Positions 53,153 through 64,000 of a DNA stretch of 64,000 nt are shown in pieces. The stretch is from Bradysia coprophila (Eukaryota; Arthropoda; Insecta; Diptera; Sciaridae). The DNA is taken from the NCBI RefSeq assembly GCF_014529535.1, contig NW_023503409.1, forward strand, positions 4,340,390-4,404,389, read 5' to 3'. Both the position numbers and the translations under genes were made by a program. Every line of letters starts with the position of its first letter. Positions within the stretch are counted from its first letter, which is position 1. The notes under the pieces were generated by a model that ran no database searches, was not told the origin of the DNA, and saw nothing but the letters and a program-made list of their open reading frames with translations.

Positions 53153-56100
53153 TAGTTGCAGCAATTTCATTTAATTTAGAAAATTAATGACTAGTTGCTT
53201 CTTTTGTAGGGAGCACAAGGTCGACGTTGTGTTGTCTTCTTGAAGGTGACACGAAAATATTTCATTTTCTTTCATGACAGCGACGACAAAAATAAGAGCG
53301 AGTGTTTTCATGGGTGATATTTGAAAGGAGTTTCGAATTATTCGCTATTAAAAATTGAAATTTTGGGTCGAAAGTTAAGTTAATGGAGATCAATAAGCGC
53401 CAAATTTTAAAATTTATGTTAACGTAAACGAAGTAAAAGATTTTGTATCACACACGAAACTTTACTTTAATCACATGAAGTAGAAGCTGTAATCGTTATA
53501 TGGTTTTTGGTCTTTAATGGTGAATTGAAAGAAGGATAAACATAGTTGATAATGCCACTCCAGCTTTTCTTTTTTATTTTAAAAACCATAAAACATCACA
53601 AAAATGCACAAATTTCGCTTAAATTTTCCATAGCAGACATAATAATTTCCGTTTCCATATCTTTCACAACTTTTTGTACAACTGCAGCAGATCCCGTTTA
53701 CCTACCATATACATAAGCAAGAATAAAAAGGATTCCCAAGAGTTCTTTTAGCAAACTTTCATATGAAAGCTTTTTTTGCCATGAATAATGTAGCCTGAAA
53801 GCATCGTTTCATCAAATAGGATTTTTTCCTGGTTTACTACACTGAGTCAATATTGACCGAACCGTTTTTTTTATTGCATTGTTTGTGGTGTGTAATAAAG
53901 CATTTTTTATTGTATTTGGGCATTCAATGTACAATAAGAAGTCCATTACATGTCTTGTTATATGCTAGTGAATGTAATGTAAACACAAGCATTAGCAGAA
54001 AATTTGTGTATTTCGCAGATACTCGCATATTTGATGAATTACTGAAGCCATAAACTAAGTGATAGTAAAAAAAGAGAGAGAAAAGCGGATAGACATTATA
54101 CAGATTGAAATTAGGACGACCACACATTATTGGTTTAGTTATTTATATAGCACAGTTTTGTACAGAAAATGACGACAAATATAACTTTCTTTGAGTAACG
54201 AGCGGAAATAATTATTATTCCACAAGAGAATTAAGTTACAATCAAATTCATTTTCTTTCTTCTCCATGACGACGATGGTTAGTTCGTTAGGTTACTATTT
54301 TGCTTTCTTGCATTTATTTTCATCAAAACCACATGGTCGCTTACAATTATATTAGATACAATAACAACTGAGAATATCGAATTGAGATGCGTTGCATACA
54401 AAACTGAACTGTAGGCGCAGTTATTCAAAGCAAACGTTAAACGAATTTTCATTTTTGTCAACTAAAAAGGCGATAATTGCAAAATTCAAAATCCAATTAC
54501 ACAAAAAGAAAATACCATTACCAAGTGCACACCCGATAAAACGGCATATAAGATTAAACTACTACTCTGACAGTTATTTTCCGAACAGATAATAGAAGAC
54601 GAAGAACTTAAACGTTGTTTTTTTTTTCCTTCGAAGAATTTCAATCAATATGGTAAAAATGCCTTTGTAGATTCACATAAAGCGAGAATTATAGCTTTAC
54701 AAAGAAGAAGACGACGATGAGAAAGTTCAATAATCTGAAATACATACTAACGAACGACCGATGCATTGTCGTCTGCCTATTTTATGTGTGAATGAATTTC
54801 ATAGGACGAAGAAAAGAAAACAATAAACAGCAAAAAAAACGCAATTTCTTATGTCCTTTCAAACGGTCTATCCGTGAAGACTTAACTTAATAAAATCAAT
54901 GGCATTGCTTCAAAATTCCGGCTTCATTCCTATTGAATGGTTCGTTATGAATGCGATGTCTTTATTCTGAATGCTGTTGAGGTTTTAGTCTAAGACTGCT
55001 ATACCATACCAATATAGCAACCGACAATCGGAGATTATTTGTTTACTCAAAATTTCCAATGCATCGACCCAGACGGTTTATATAGCGAAGGTTTGTCTTT
55101 ACTGTAACAACTTACGGATGGTTTTGAGTGAGTCACCTTTAAGACTTTAATGCAAAAAAAAAAATCATTTCACCCGATAGCCGAAGTTTAATCTTTATTT
55201 AAAAATAAGTGTCCTCACTTTACCAATGAATCGATACAGTTAATTCGTTATGTCTTTACACTAAAAAATATTAACTAAAAAGTTGCGTTTAAAACCGTTT
55301 TATCTTCTCAATACTTTCAATATAATTGATAATCAATCTTGAATAATTATCGAAGCAAGAGTAAAATGGCTTTTATGAGCATACTCTCAGATATATGCAA
55401 ATAAAACGGAATCGATTCACGTTTCTTAAAACACATTCAGATGTTCGCTTATCGTTAATTAAATACGAATCAGAAATCATTCACATCAAATCGTAATTAA
55501 ATTTCATTTTATAAACCAGAATTAAATTATGTAACGTTTTTCACTTCGATTGGTTTTTTCTTCAGCGCGTTTAGTTCACCAATGTGTTCCATTGTCATTA
55601 TATTGTAATTTGAACCATGTGCTGCTACATGCAGCTTTAATGTTTTTCATTTTTATGTTCATAATTTAGTTTTTTTTGTTTTTTTGGTCGTGCCTGTGAA
55701 CTACTACAAACTCATACAAATCTTTTTTGAAATTAAAATTCGACGCTCGATCAAAAAAACACACAAAATCTTTTCAAAATATTTGTGAAATGTGCTAGAA
55801 AAACATAAAACTCTCATATACCATCGCTGTGAGTTAGACAAACTTTATGTCTTCCTTCTTGTTATTATGGTCGGTGACATACATTCGAACGGAAAACTTT
55901 TTAAATGTATCCGCATTTCAGACATAAAAATATAGAAAAGATGTACATCTTAAAGCTTTTATAGACTGAACATTGACAAAAGAAGTATCATGCTATACAA
56001 CACTATTGCACCATTCCATCGAAACTATACCACCCCATCGAACGTTATAACCTAACCATCCATCTCAGCTCCATTACATTAATATTGTATGTATAACCGT

Positions 56101-59100
56101 ATAGAAAAGGAAGAATGGAAAGTTATATCTGAGGAACATATATTTTATAGTGGATGGGAGCCAGACTGTCTGGGCGCACCTGAGTATGTTTATATTCCAA
56201 TATCTTTTACATTGGAAATGTTTGTATACGAACTGCAATTCTAATATTCGCATTGCACAATAATATACACACAGGAGCAACAATAATGATGGTGATGATG
56301 ATGGTAAAAGCGAAGTGAACTGTACCTTTTTGTCTTTAGTAGGTTCTTAACCTTTTCAGACAACATATTTTGATCGAAACAAAATTACTTGAAATTGTTG
56401 TTTACGAGAGCGAAGTACGGAGTTTATGATGATTTTGGTTATGTGGAATGGATGTGAATGACAAAGCAATGTTCTTTATATTTCAAATTAAAGTTTTTAC
56501 CGTGTGTCTGGTTATTCTTGTCAGGTACAGTTGTGTTCTCTTGTAAATTATGTACCTTATAAACACCTGAATGTCTAATTGAATTTTTGTGGTGTTCTTT
56601 ATATAGTTGTATAAGTACCAATAACTTTAGAACGTTTGCAATAAAAATCGATTTTGGGAATAAGATGACTTGTCAATAAGTGCCAGAACTACATCAAACA
56701 ACCATACGAAGAATAATAAAAATAAAATGTCTATTGTCCAGCCCATCTATAATTAGTACTGTCTGCTAACTCATACATTTATAGTGACTGGTATCAGACT
56801 GAATAACGATTATTGAAAGAAAATAATTCTTTTCTCATTCATTAATCAATACATATCCCATACGTGCGAATGTAGTGTTAAAAGACAATTTCACATTTAT
56901 TTAAAGATGAAAAGAGAATTCTTAGCTTTAATAAAGATGTGATAAGTCAGTCGATGAAGGAAAAACAAATTTGGTAAAATAAAAAATTCATTCTGTTATG
57001 TCTGATGAATAACAAGTTAACGCGTTCCATTCAAGTTCATTTACATACAACCTGCGGAAACACAGTGCAACTCTCATGATAATACACTGAACGTTACACA
57101 CAGCTGATTTACAAATACATGAAAAGTATGACATTTTTCTAGCACTACCACCGTAAAAAACCAATTTTATTGAATGAAATATCAAATACGTAATGTTTAC
57201 GTAAAACCAATACACACATTTGATGGAGTTTCTGCATATAAAATTGTGTCTTAAAGAAGTATTCGATAGAGCGATAAACACGGGTTTTCTTTTATGCTCA
57301 ACTCATTCGTATCTATATATCATACGAAAACGCGAGAGAGAGAAATTTCGACTAGACAGATGGGTCGATACAATTCTATACTCAGCAATGTTACCATATT
57401 ACTATACCGATCGTGTAGTACAATGTACGTTTTGAGAATGTTGTTTTGTTGTAGATACTTATAACTGGTAGTGGAGTGCTGCTTGTGTGTATGAAAATTA
57501 CGATTTTCCATTCCATTCCCTTCCGTTCTGAGTTCCTGCTGTTATTGCAAAGAGTCGTGTCTGGGCTGTCGAGTAGCCTGCATGTCTATTATATATTAAC
57601 ATTAGCTACAGCAGCTCTGTATATTGTATTCGTCGTCGTCGTTCGCTTCGTCGGTGGTGTATAGTTAAAATGCTTTTTGCTTTGTTTGTTCTTACAATGC
57701 TGAATTAAATGCACAAAACTCTTGAATTTTTCTTATTTTCCACATTTCACATTTTGCTATTTTTACAATAAATTGCATTGTTGTTTTGTGGAAGTGTCTA
57801 TGTTATGCGGATATTTATAAATGCTCATAACAATGTGTTGCTGTGCTTTTTGATGTTACGCGAAAATTAAGAAAGAAGCAGAGTGATTTTTTTGTTGGAC
57901 TCATACTACAGTTCCAATCGTGTTTTGTATTTTGAAAAAAATTGCTGTTGCAATTTGAAGTGAAAAAGCTTAAATGAAAAATTGAAAGAAAAAGATCGGA
58001 TTTATTTTTGTGGCATTTCAAGACTAATTAGCTGATTGTTTCCTCGGATATAGACGTTCTTAGAAATAAAAAAAAACTAAGTTTTTGTTTAACCGACCAA
58101 TGGATAACGATTCACTTTCTTCGATTTCGATATGAGGAGGCTCAACGGTAAATATTGTTTGTAATATGGCTTGAACTATTGAGATGTTTTTTGAGCGGCG
58201 AGACGAAAATAGAACTGAACTCTCCGAAAGCACCACATAGCTTAATTGTGTAGTTTAACTTAATTACCAGTCATCAATCATACAATCTAACTTACACCTT
58301 TGTGACCTGTTTCACGATATATTCCATTTTATTTGAACATTTTACATTCAAATCGTTCTCTTCTATGGACGGATTTAGTTTTAAATCTTCATTTAAGTTT
58401 CCATAAAATTCAAATTTCTATTTTGAATTGCATTACACCAAATTACGTATGCAAATCCTCTAGTTTTGAGCGACGGAATCAAAATTGGCTTAAAAGAAAA
58501 TTAACTCAATTCTTTTAAATTTCTAAAAAACAAACAAACACAACTCGTCGAAGTAAAACTGTAAAGGTGAACGGGATTAGAAGCTTTAACTTGTGTTGTT
58601 TTTATTTCTTTTTCAAGTTCTTACTATAAAGATCTTTTGTCAATACAAGGGCATTAAGTTGTGGACTTGTTGTAAAATAGAATGGATGGGATTAGAACAT
58701 TGCAAATGAAATTTCTGTTTTTAATACAAAACATCGAATTAAGAAGACTTCTGTTAAATATATAGAAAGCGTTTTACACTGTGAAATATCGATTTTGAGG
58801 AACAACACTTAAGTGAAGAAACACGATTGTTAGACAAAGGAAGGGCTGCCCACTTAAAATTAGTTACTCTTTCAACTGATCGTTTAAGTACCCAGTGACA
58901 GTTTAACCATTTTTTTTGTTATACTCAGCTCTAGAATAAAATTAATTGTTTTAACCTCAGCATTGTGTAACTCTACCTCCCTGAACAAAATGATGTCTAC
59001 TCATAAACCTATTATATTTCAAACGTTTAACGTACATCCAAACTTTCATTAGGTAATAAATGAAAAATGAGCAGACATTGGATACATATCCATTTAGTTT

Positions 59101-62100
59101 TGCGCACACTGAATATGATCTTTATTAAATGTGCAGACAATAAAGAAGTTATACCACCGATAAGTGTATGTATTCCATCATACACTACGTTCACTCTGTA
59201 CTACGTTGCACTTTTCAATTACATATTTTTACCATTAATACACATCACTTTTCAACAGTGTATATAGAAATATCATTGATATGACATTCAATATATCGAG
59301 GATGAATTAAGTGACTAGAAGTATCAATAGGAATGAAATCTTATTTTTTATATCATGACTTAATGTAACCGGTATATAAAACTTGCACATCGCATGCAAT
59401 ATTGTTTTTCTTTAGAGATCGCTGTTGTCTTATTTCGTATTCAATTTTTAATAGGAAATAAATGAACCATCGATGTATATAATACAATATTAAATTGTGA
59501 TATCAAAATGACTTACAATAGAGCAATTAAAATGTATTGAAATGAATCTTAAATATAAAAAATCCGTTGAACATTACCACACACAAAAAATACCGATAGT
59601 CTCACCATTTTGGTATAATAAGGAGGTTTTGTCTGCTGAAACAAAAAAACGAATGCTCATCGCCTATAAATAATGATTCTCAATTCAACACGTCTGAATT
59701 ATTCAATTATAACAAAAAACAAGTTTCACCAACCAATAATACAAGCTATTTGCATTGTAAAAACTAATTAAGTAGTTGAGAGTCATTTACGTTGCTTGAA
59801 CGTTAAGTGAGTAAACAATGAATTCAATGATTAAGAGATTAAATGATTTTGCTTTTATGGCATTTTGCGGTTTCGGAATTGTTCTTCTTTTAAAATGAAT
59901 TTACGTTAACTAAAAGAACAAAATTAATTTATATTTGGATGAGAAACATGAGTGTTGTTAATCGACTTCAATATCGAAACTGATGTAAGGAAGTTGCAAC
60001 TACACTAAATAAATAATTAAATTGCCAATTGTGGTTTTCAATATGCCATGCAAGAAAGTAAATGAATCATTAATTGTGGGAACTGGCTGACAATAATTAG
60101 ACTATTGCAGTTAATTTATCTCTTTAATTTGAAACTTTCTCTATGGAACTGAACCTTTGCTTGGAAGTTGAATTTTAATTAGATTTAAACGTAAATTCGC
60201 AATGTCTGTACCGACCTAAGGTTCCCATAGTTTATGGCCTGAATTCTGAAAACAATTTTATTTCCCCGGCTATTTCAAACGAACGACTACACCACAAAAC
60301 AATAAATCTCCAATAAAATATTCGTTTACACGTTCACCTGTGCTGACTCAGGCCATCTATATTTTGAAAAAAAAAAAAAAAACAATTCCAACACTGCAAT
60401 ATCCTTTGAGTGCAAAATATTTGCCTGGTACACTACCTGATCAGGAAAACGAAGAAACAAAAAACTAAAATGGAACAACCAAAACATTTTCTCAGACCCA
60501 TCAATTCATGCATTGTACGTGGAATATCACTAATTAGAACGTAAACTAAAATGTTTCGTAGTCACACTGATACGAACATAACTGTACTGTACGTGTATAC
60601 GAAACAGTCGGTCAATTGAAAATTTTAAAAAGACATTGGTGAGATTACACGTTGTTGTAAAGTAAATGGTTGATGGGTGATAACATTGTGATTAGATATA
60701 ACATAAAAAACGAACTATTGTTAGAATATTATATTTCTTTGATAATAGCCAACGATTTGAAAGTAATATTTTTGAAACTTTCATGGCATTCGATTTCCGC
60801 AGTACTTTAATGCTAGTTATCTACTTATGTTTTGCTTTCTATTCGGATGATTTCATTTTAGCTCGCTAATTCTGTATCATTTTGATATTTTGCTGTGTGG
60901 TCACAGTGTGGCGTTTATTCGTAAATTATCCCTACAATTAGAACGTTGCACTCTGTGTGTTATGTTCGTTTCACTAAGGAAGAGAACGGTTATTTGTTTA
61001 CCAAGGGAGAAAATAAGAAGTTCAAACCAGAGTGAAAGTTTGAATTTCCTGTTTCGTCCCAAGGTCTATACATAATTTTTCATCCGTGCGGGGCGTGAAT
61101 AACAGTTTTTATCCATGAAACACATACATCAATTTCTTCACAATTTTCAAAATCAAAACAAAGTGACAGTGGCAACAAGAAAAACTCTTGTTTACCGCAT
61201 GGAAACAAGAGATGAGAAAATAACCATTTTCTCACCCGAACTGTCATAAGAAACAAAACACCATCCTCTCACCGCATTTGAAAATAAATTTGAAAATTTA
61301 GGCCTTCGTAATCTACAGGCAGCTAATTCTTTAGCTTGCTATCATACAATGAAAATTGAAACCTTATAAACCAATCACATTACTCGATTACGAATCTGTG
61401 TATGGACCATTGGACCTATAAAGTTAAAAGTATTTTAACGTGTCTCAAAATTGTATCAAAGAAAGACCTCGCCCAAAAGATCGACGGTATGCTTGTAGAA
61501 TGCAAGTCTTTTTTATAAAATTGTTTACATAGTACCACCCTAAATCCCCTGCCTAAACGTACCTAATTTTGTCAGTCGCCTAAATTGTGCCTGAGGCTGT
61601 CTGTATTCGCGATAAATAAAGGTATATGTAAGGTGATATGTAGAAACAACGTTTCAAAACTTCAATCCCCCATTCGGTGAATAGATTTAAGAAATCCCTT
61701 AAACTAAGCTAAATGTACTATGTTCAATGAAATACGCCACTGTATTTATCTACTGCTTACCTCAGCAAATTGACGATGATAGATGGTCGTATTTTTATTG
61801 TTTGTCATTAAACTATTTCCAGTGATAAAACCCATTCAAATTTTAATACATTTCAATGTGTAATAATTCCAATTGCTCGAAAGCACACAAGAAATGTTTG
61901 CAATAAATCATTCATTGATTCGATGTTATCTTCATTGATATTCATAAATTACAATCAAGATTCGTAGCATGATAGTTCTAATAAGCTGGCTAAACACCCG
62001 TACCTTCTTGAATAGAAATTGAGTTACATTTGGCAAAAACATACACACACAGACGGGAAAAAAAAATTGTTAATAAATTATCATGCTTCGTGTCGCAAAT

Positions 62101-63814
62101 AGTCAAGATAAATATAATAATTTAAATTTGAAATATTAGATAAATTGTAGAAAAATTAATTCTTTTTTTATCAGTTTATAATAATAAAACGCGAGATTTC
62201 ACGATAAATGATTGATAACGATTACATTTTCGCTGGCATGAAGGTCAAATTGAGGCGCCAGTTAACACCAATTTATTAAAACATTTTATTTTTCGGTTAG
62301 CTTCGCATCACATTCAATTTCAATTCTAAACGCAATCGACGAGGCTGTAAATAATTTTTTTTTTCTAATTTTCTGAGATATTACTTCTTTTCAATTTAAG
62401 ATTATAATATAAAAAGGTCCATGCTCATGAAACTTCAATCTCCACTTATAACACTGTGTGTATGCTATGCCCCCTGAACAAGTTTACACAATAACATTAT
62501 TCATGAGATCGTCTTTTATACACTATCATCTCATCCATACCACATAAATATGAAGAATCACGAAAGGAAAAAAGCCTGAAAACTCAGCCTAAAATATTCC
62601 GACGGTATCTTTATTTTGCATAACGACAAGAAAAAACCATTTAAAAAATCGCTTGAATGTTGATTTTTTCGTCGTTTTTTTTTTGTTCTTTATTTTTATA
62701 CTTTTTTCGTCTTAAACTTTCTTTTTATAGCATTTTAAAAATGAAATGTTTCTGTCTCCATTGAATATTTTTCAATATTTATGTGTGAACCGAACAATGG
62801 ATTCATTCAACAAAATTTAAATATTGCTACAAGCCATAAAAAAACACAGCAACTGTTTTAATCACCATCTAGCCGTTAATCTATACGCTTGAAATGCATA
62901 TTTGTATACAGATCAATGTTATAGAAAATTAAGTTAGAAAAAAATGTGTTGATATGAGTTCTTAAGACCTGTTACTGTAGCATTCAATAAAATGTTAAAT
63001 TGAAATGGTAATGAAACTTACAATTATAAATCGAACACACGATTCATTTTTGTATTAAATCAAATTAATGGCACGATAATTGTCTGCGATTTATCGTATC
63101 ATTATTAGTTTTTGTAATGAAAATAATTAATAATTTTAGCATTTTGAACTCTCAATATCAATAGAAATATCATTCCTTTTACCATATTGCTCACGTTTAT
63201 TTCTAAAAAAAATCCAAGGTGTTTCAGTATCATATCAATCTGCATCTACAGCTTAAAGTATAAAGTCAGAAGTACCAGATTGGCTTAAAAAGGCAAAACG
63301 GGAGTTTGAACCATATCGCTCTTACAAAGTCTGAACTTAAGTTAAACCCGATCGGGGTTTCGTATACAAATTGCTTCAATAAATCCGATTGTCTCAGACG
63401 TCAGATATGAATTGAACGGAACGAATATTGCCCAGAGAAATAAAGACTGCGATTGAGATCATAATTTGCATAGTAATGATCTAATCTCAGTGGATTATTG
63501 TATATGGATATGCTTGCTCATTAGCTCTGTATGAACTCGCACAACCCAGATAGTTTTTTTTATTCATAAAATTAGCGAACAAATTAGCGAATTTTTCGAT
63601 AGCATCGTCATTCTGTTTTCGTAATAGATGCTAAAGTTGAACGTATACAAGCGAATAATTGTTACCACGATATTGGCCTTGAATGATAATAATGAAGAAA
63701 TTACATAAAACTACTCATTCAGTTAAATTGAAATTCAATGAGCGATTTTGCTTCGGAAATATTCGTTTCACAGCTAGTCCTATTATTTGTGATATTTAAG
63801 GAAATTAGCAAAAT

Positions 63815-63940
63815 TTGTGAGTTTTTTTTAACGAAATTTGTGAAATTTAACGAAAATTTGTGAAACTTAACGAAAATTTGAGAAAGTTAACGAACATTTA
63901 AAAAAGCAAAATTTAACGAAACTTTTAAAAAAAATTTACG
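63815..63940. repeat. Degenerate short tandem repeat, unit about 17-18 bp
   Basis: The unit AACGAAAATTTGTGAAA and variants recur five or more times (AACGAAATTTGTGAAATTT, AACGAAAATTTGAGAAAGTT). A similar ATTAGCGAA pair lies near 63575. Non-coding. Confidence 0.6.
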
Positions 63941-64000
63941 AAATCATAATTTCATAATTCAATTTCAATTCAATTCAATTCTTTATTCATTTAAAGTCGG

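Larger units (their letters stand above)
45567..64000. other. 18.4 kb without a supportable gene, probably a first intron
   Basis: AT-rich throughout. Open frames are short, AT-biased and mostly lack ATG or splice support. The only structured content seen is a hairpin at 47464-47583, two Tc1-like MITEs (51066-51254, 52942-53152), two copies of a short dispersed motif (50993, 53426) and a degenerate short tandem repeat near the right end. It could also contain distal enhancers of the gene begun at 45373. Confidence 0.4.

Overview
This is a stretch of AT-rich animal nuclear DNA, almost certainly from an insect and most likely from a nematoceran fly (fungus-gnat-like; this is an inference from gene content and style, not from a database match). 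The evidence is multi-exon genes with short GT-AG introns (mostly 53-70 nt), a tandem pair of divergent ionotropic receptors, Tsp42E-like tetraspanins, a secreted Cu/Zn superoxide dismutase, a White-type ABCG half-transporter, elongator tRNA-Met genes and many palindromic DNA transposon derivatives. Exon structures were built by hand from splice sites and reading-frame continuity.

Layout. 0.6-2.5 kb (+): a coiled-coil/PDZ protein. 3.0-4.6 kb: a 1.6-kb TTAA-flanked foldback element. 5.3-6.3 kb (-): a mitochondrial-type crotonase-family protein. 7.7-8.1 kb (+): a small secreted precursor with a dibasic site. 8.6-9.8 kb: a repeat of the AGCCCCGTACGAAG family with a foldback nested in it. 9.9-12.1 kb and 13.6-16.2 kb (-): two intact tandem ionotropic receptors; the second carries a MITE in intron 2. 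17.4-18.7 kb: a second AGCCCCGTACGAAG repeat with an internal tandem array. 18.7-19.1 kb (-): two duplicated tRNA-Met(CAT) genes. 21.9-23.1 kb: a long-TIR mariner-like element containing a tRNA-derived SINE with a poly(A) tail.

23.5-24.1 kb (-): a tetraspanin. 25.0-25.6 kb (+): secreted Cu/Zn SOD. 27.3-27.9 kb (+): a tiny secreted or GPI-anchored protein found by splicing two short exons below a TATA box. 30.2-36.8 kb (+): a Tsp42E-like tetraspanin whose 5.7-kb first intron holds a hAT relic and several hairpin MITEs. 40.7-43.1 kb (+): an ABCG half-transporter. 45.4 kb (+): a coding first exon ending in a consensus splice donor. The remaining 18 kb has no gene that I can support and is probably its giant first intron, dotted with Tc1-like MITEs and hairpins.

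The genes do not form a pathway; this is an ordinary insect gene neighbourhood. No new multi-gene system was found. The most informative material is the transposon archaeology (nested insertions, target-site duplications, an insertion that explains the intron-size difference between the paralogous receptors), two small genes, and an intron flanked by a 10-bp direct repeat.
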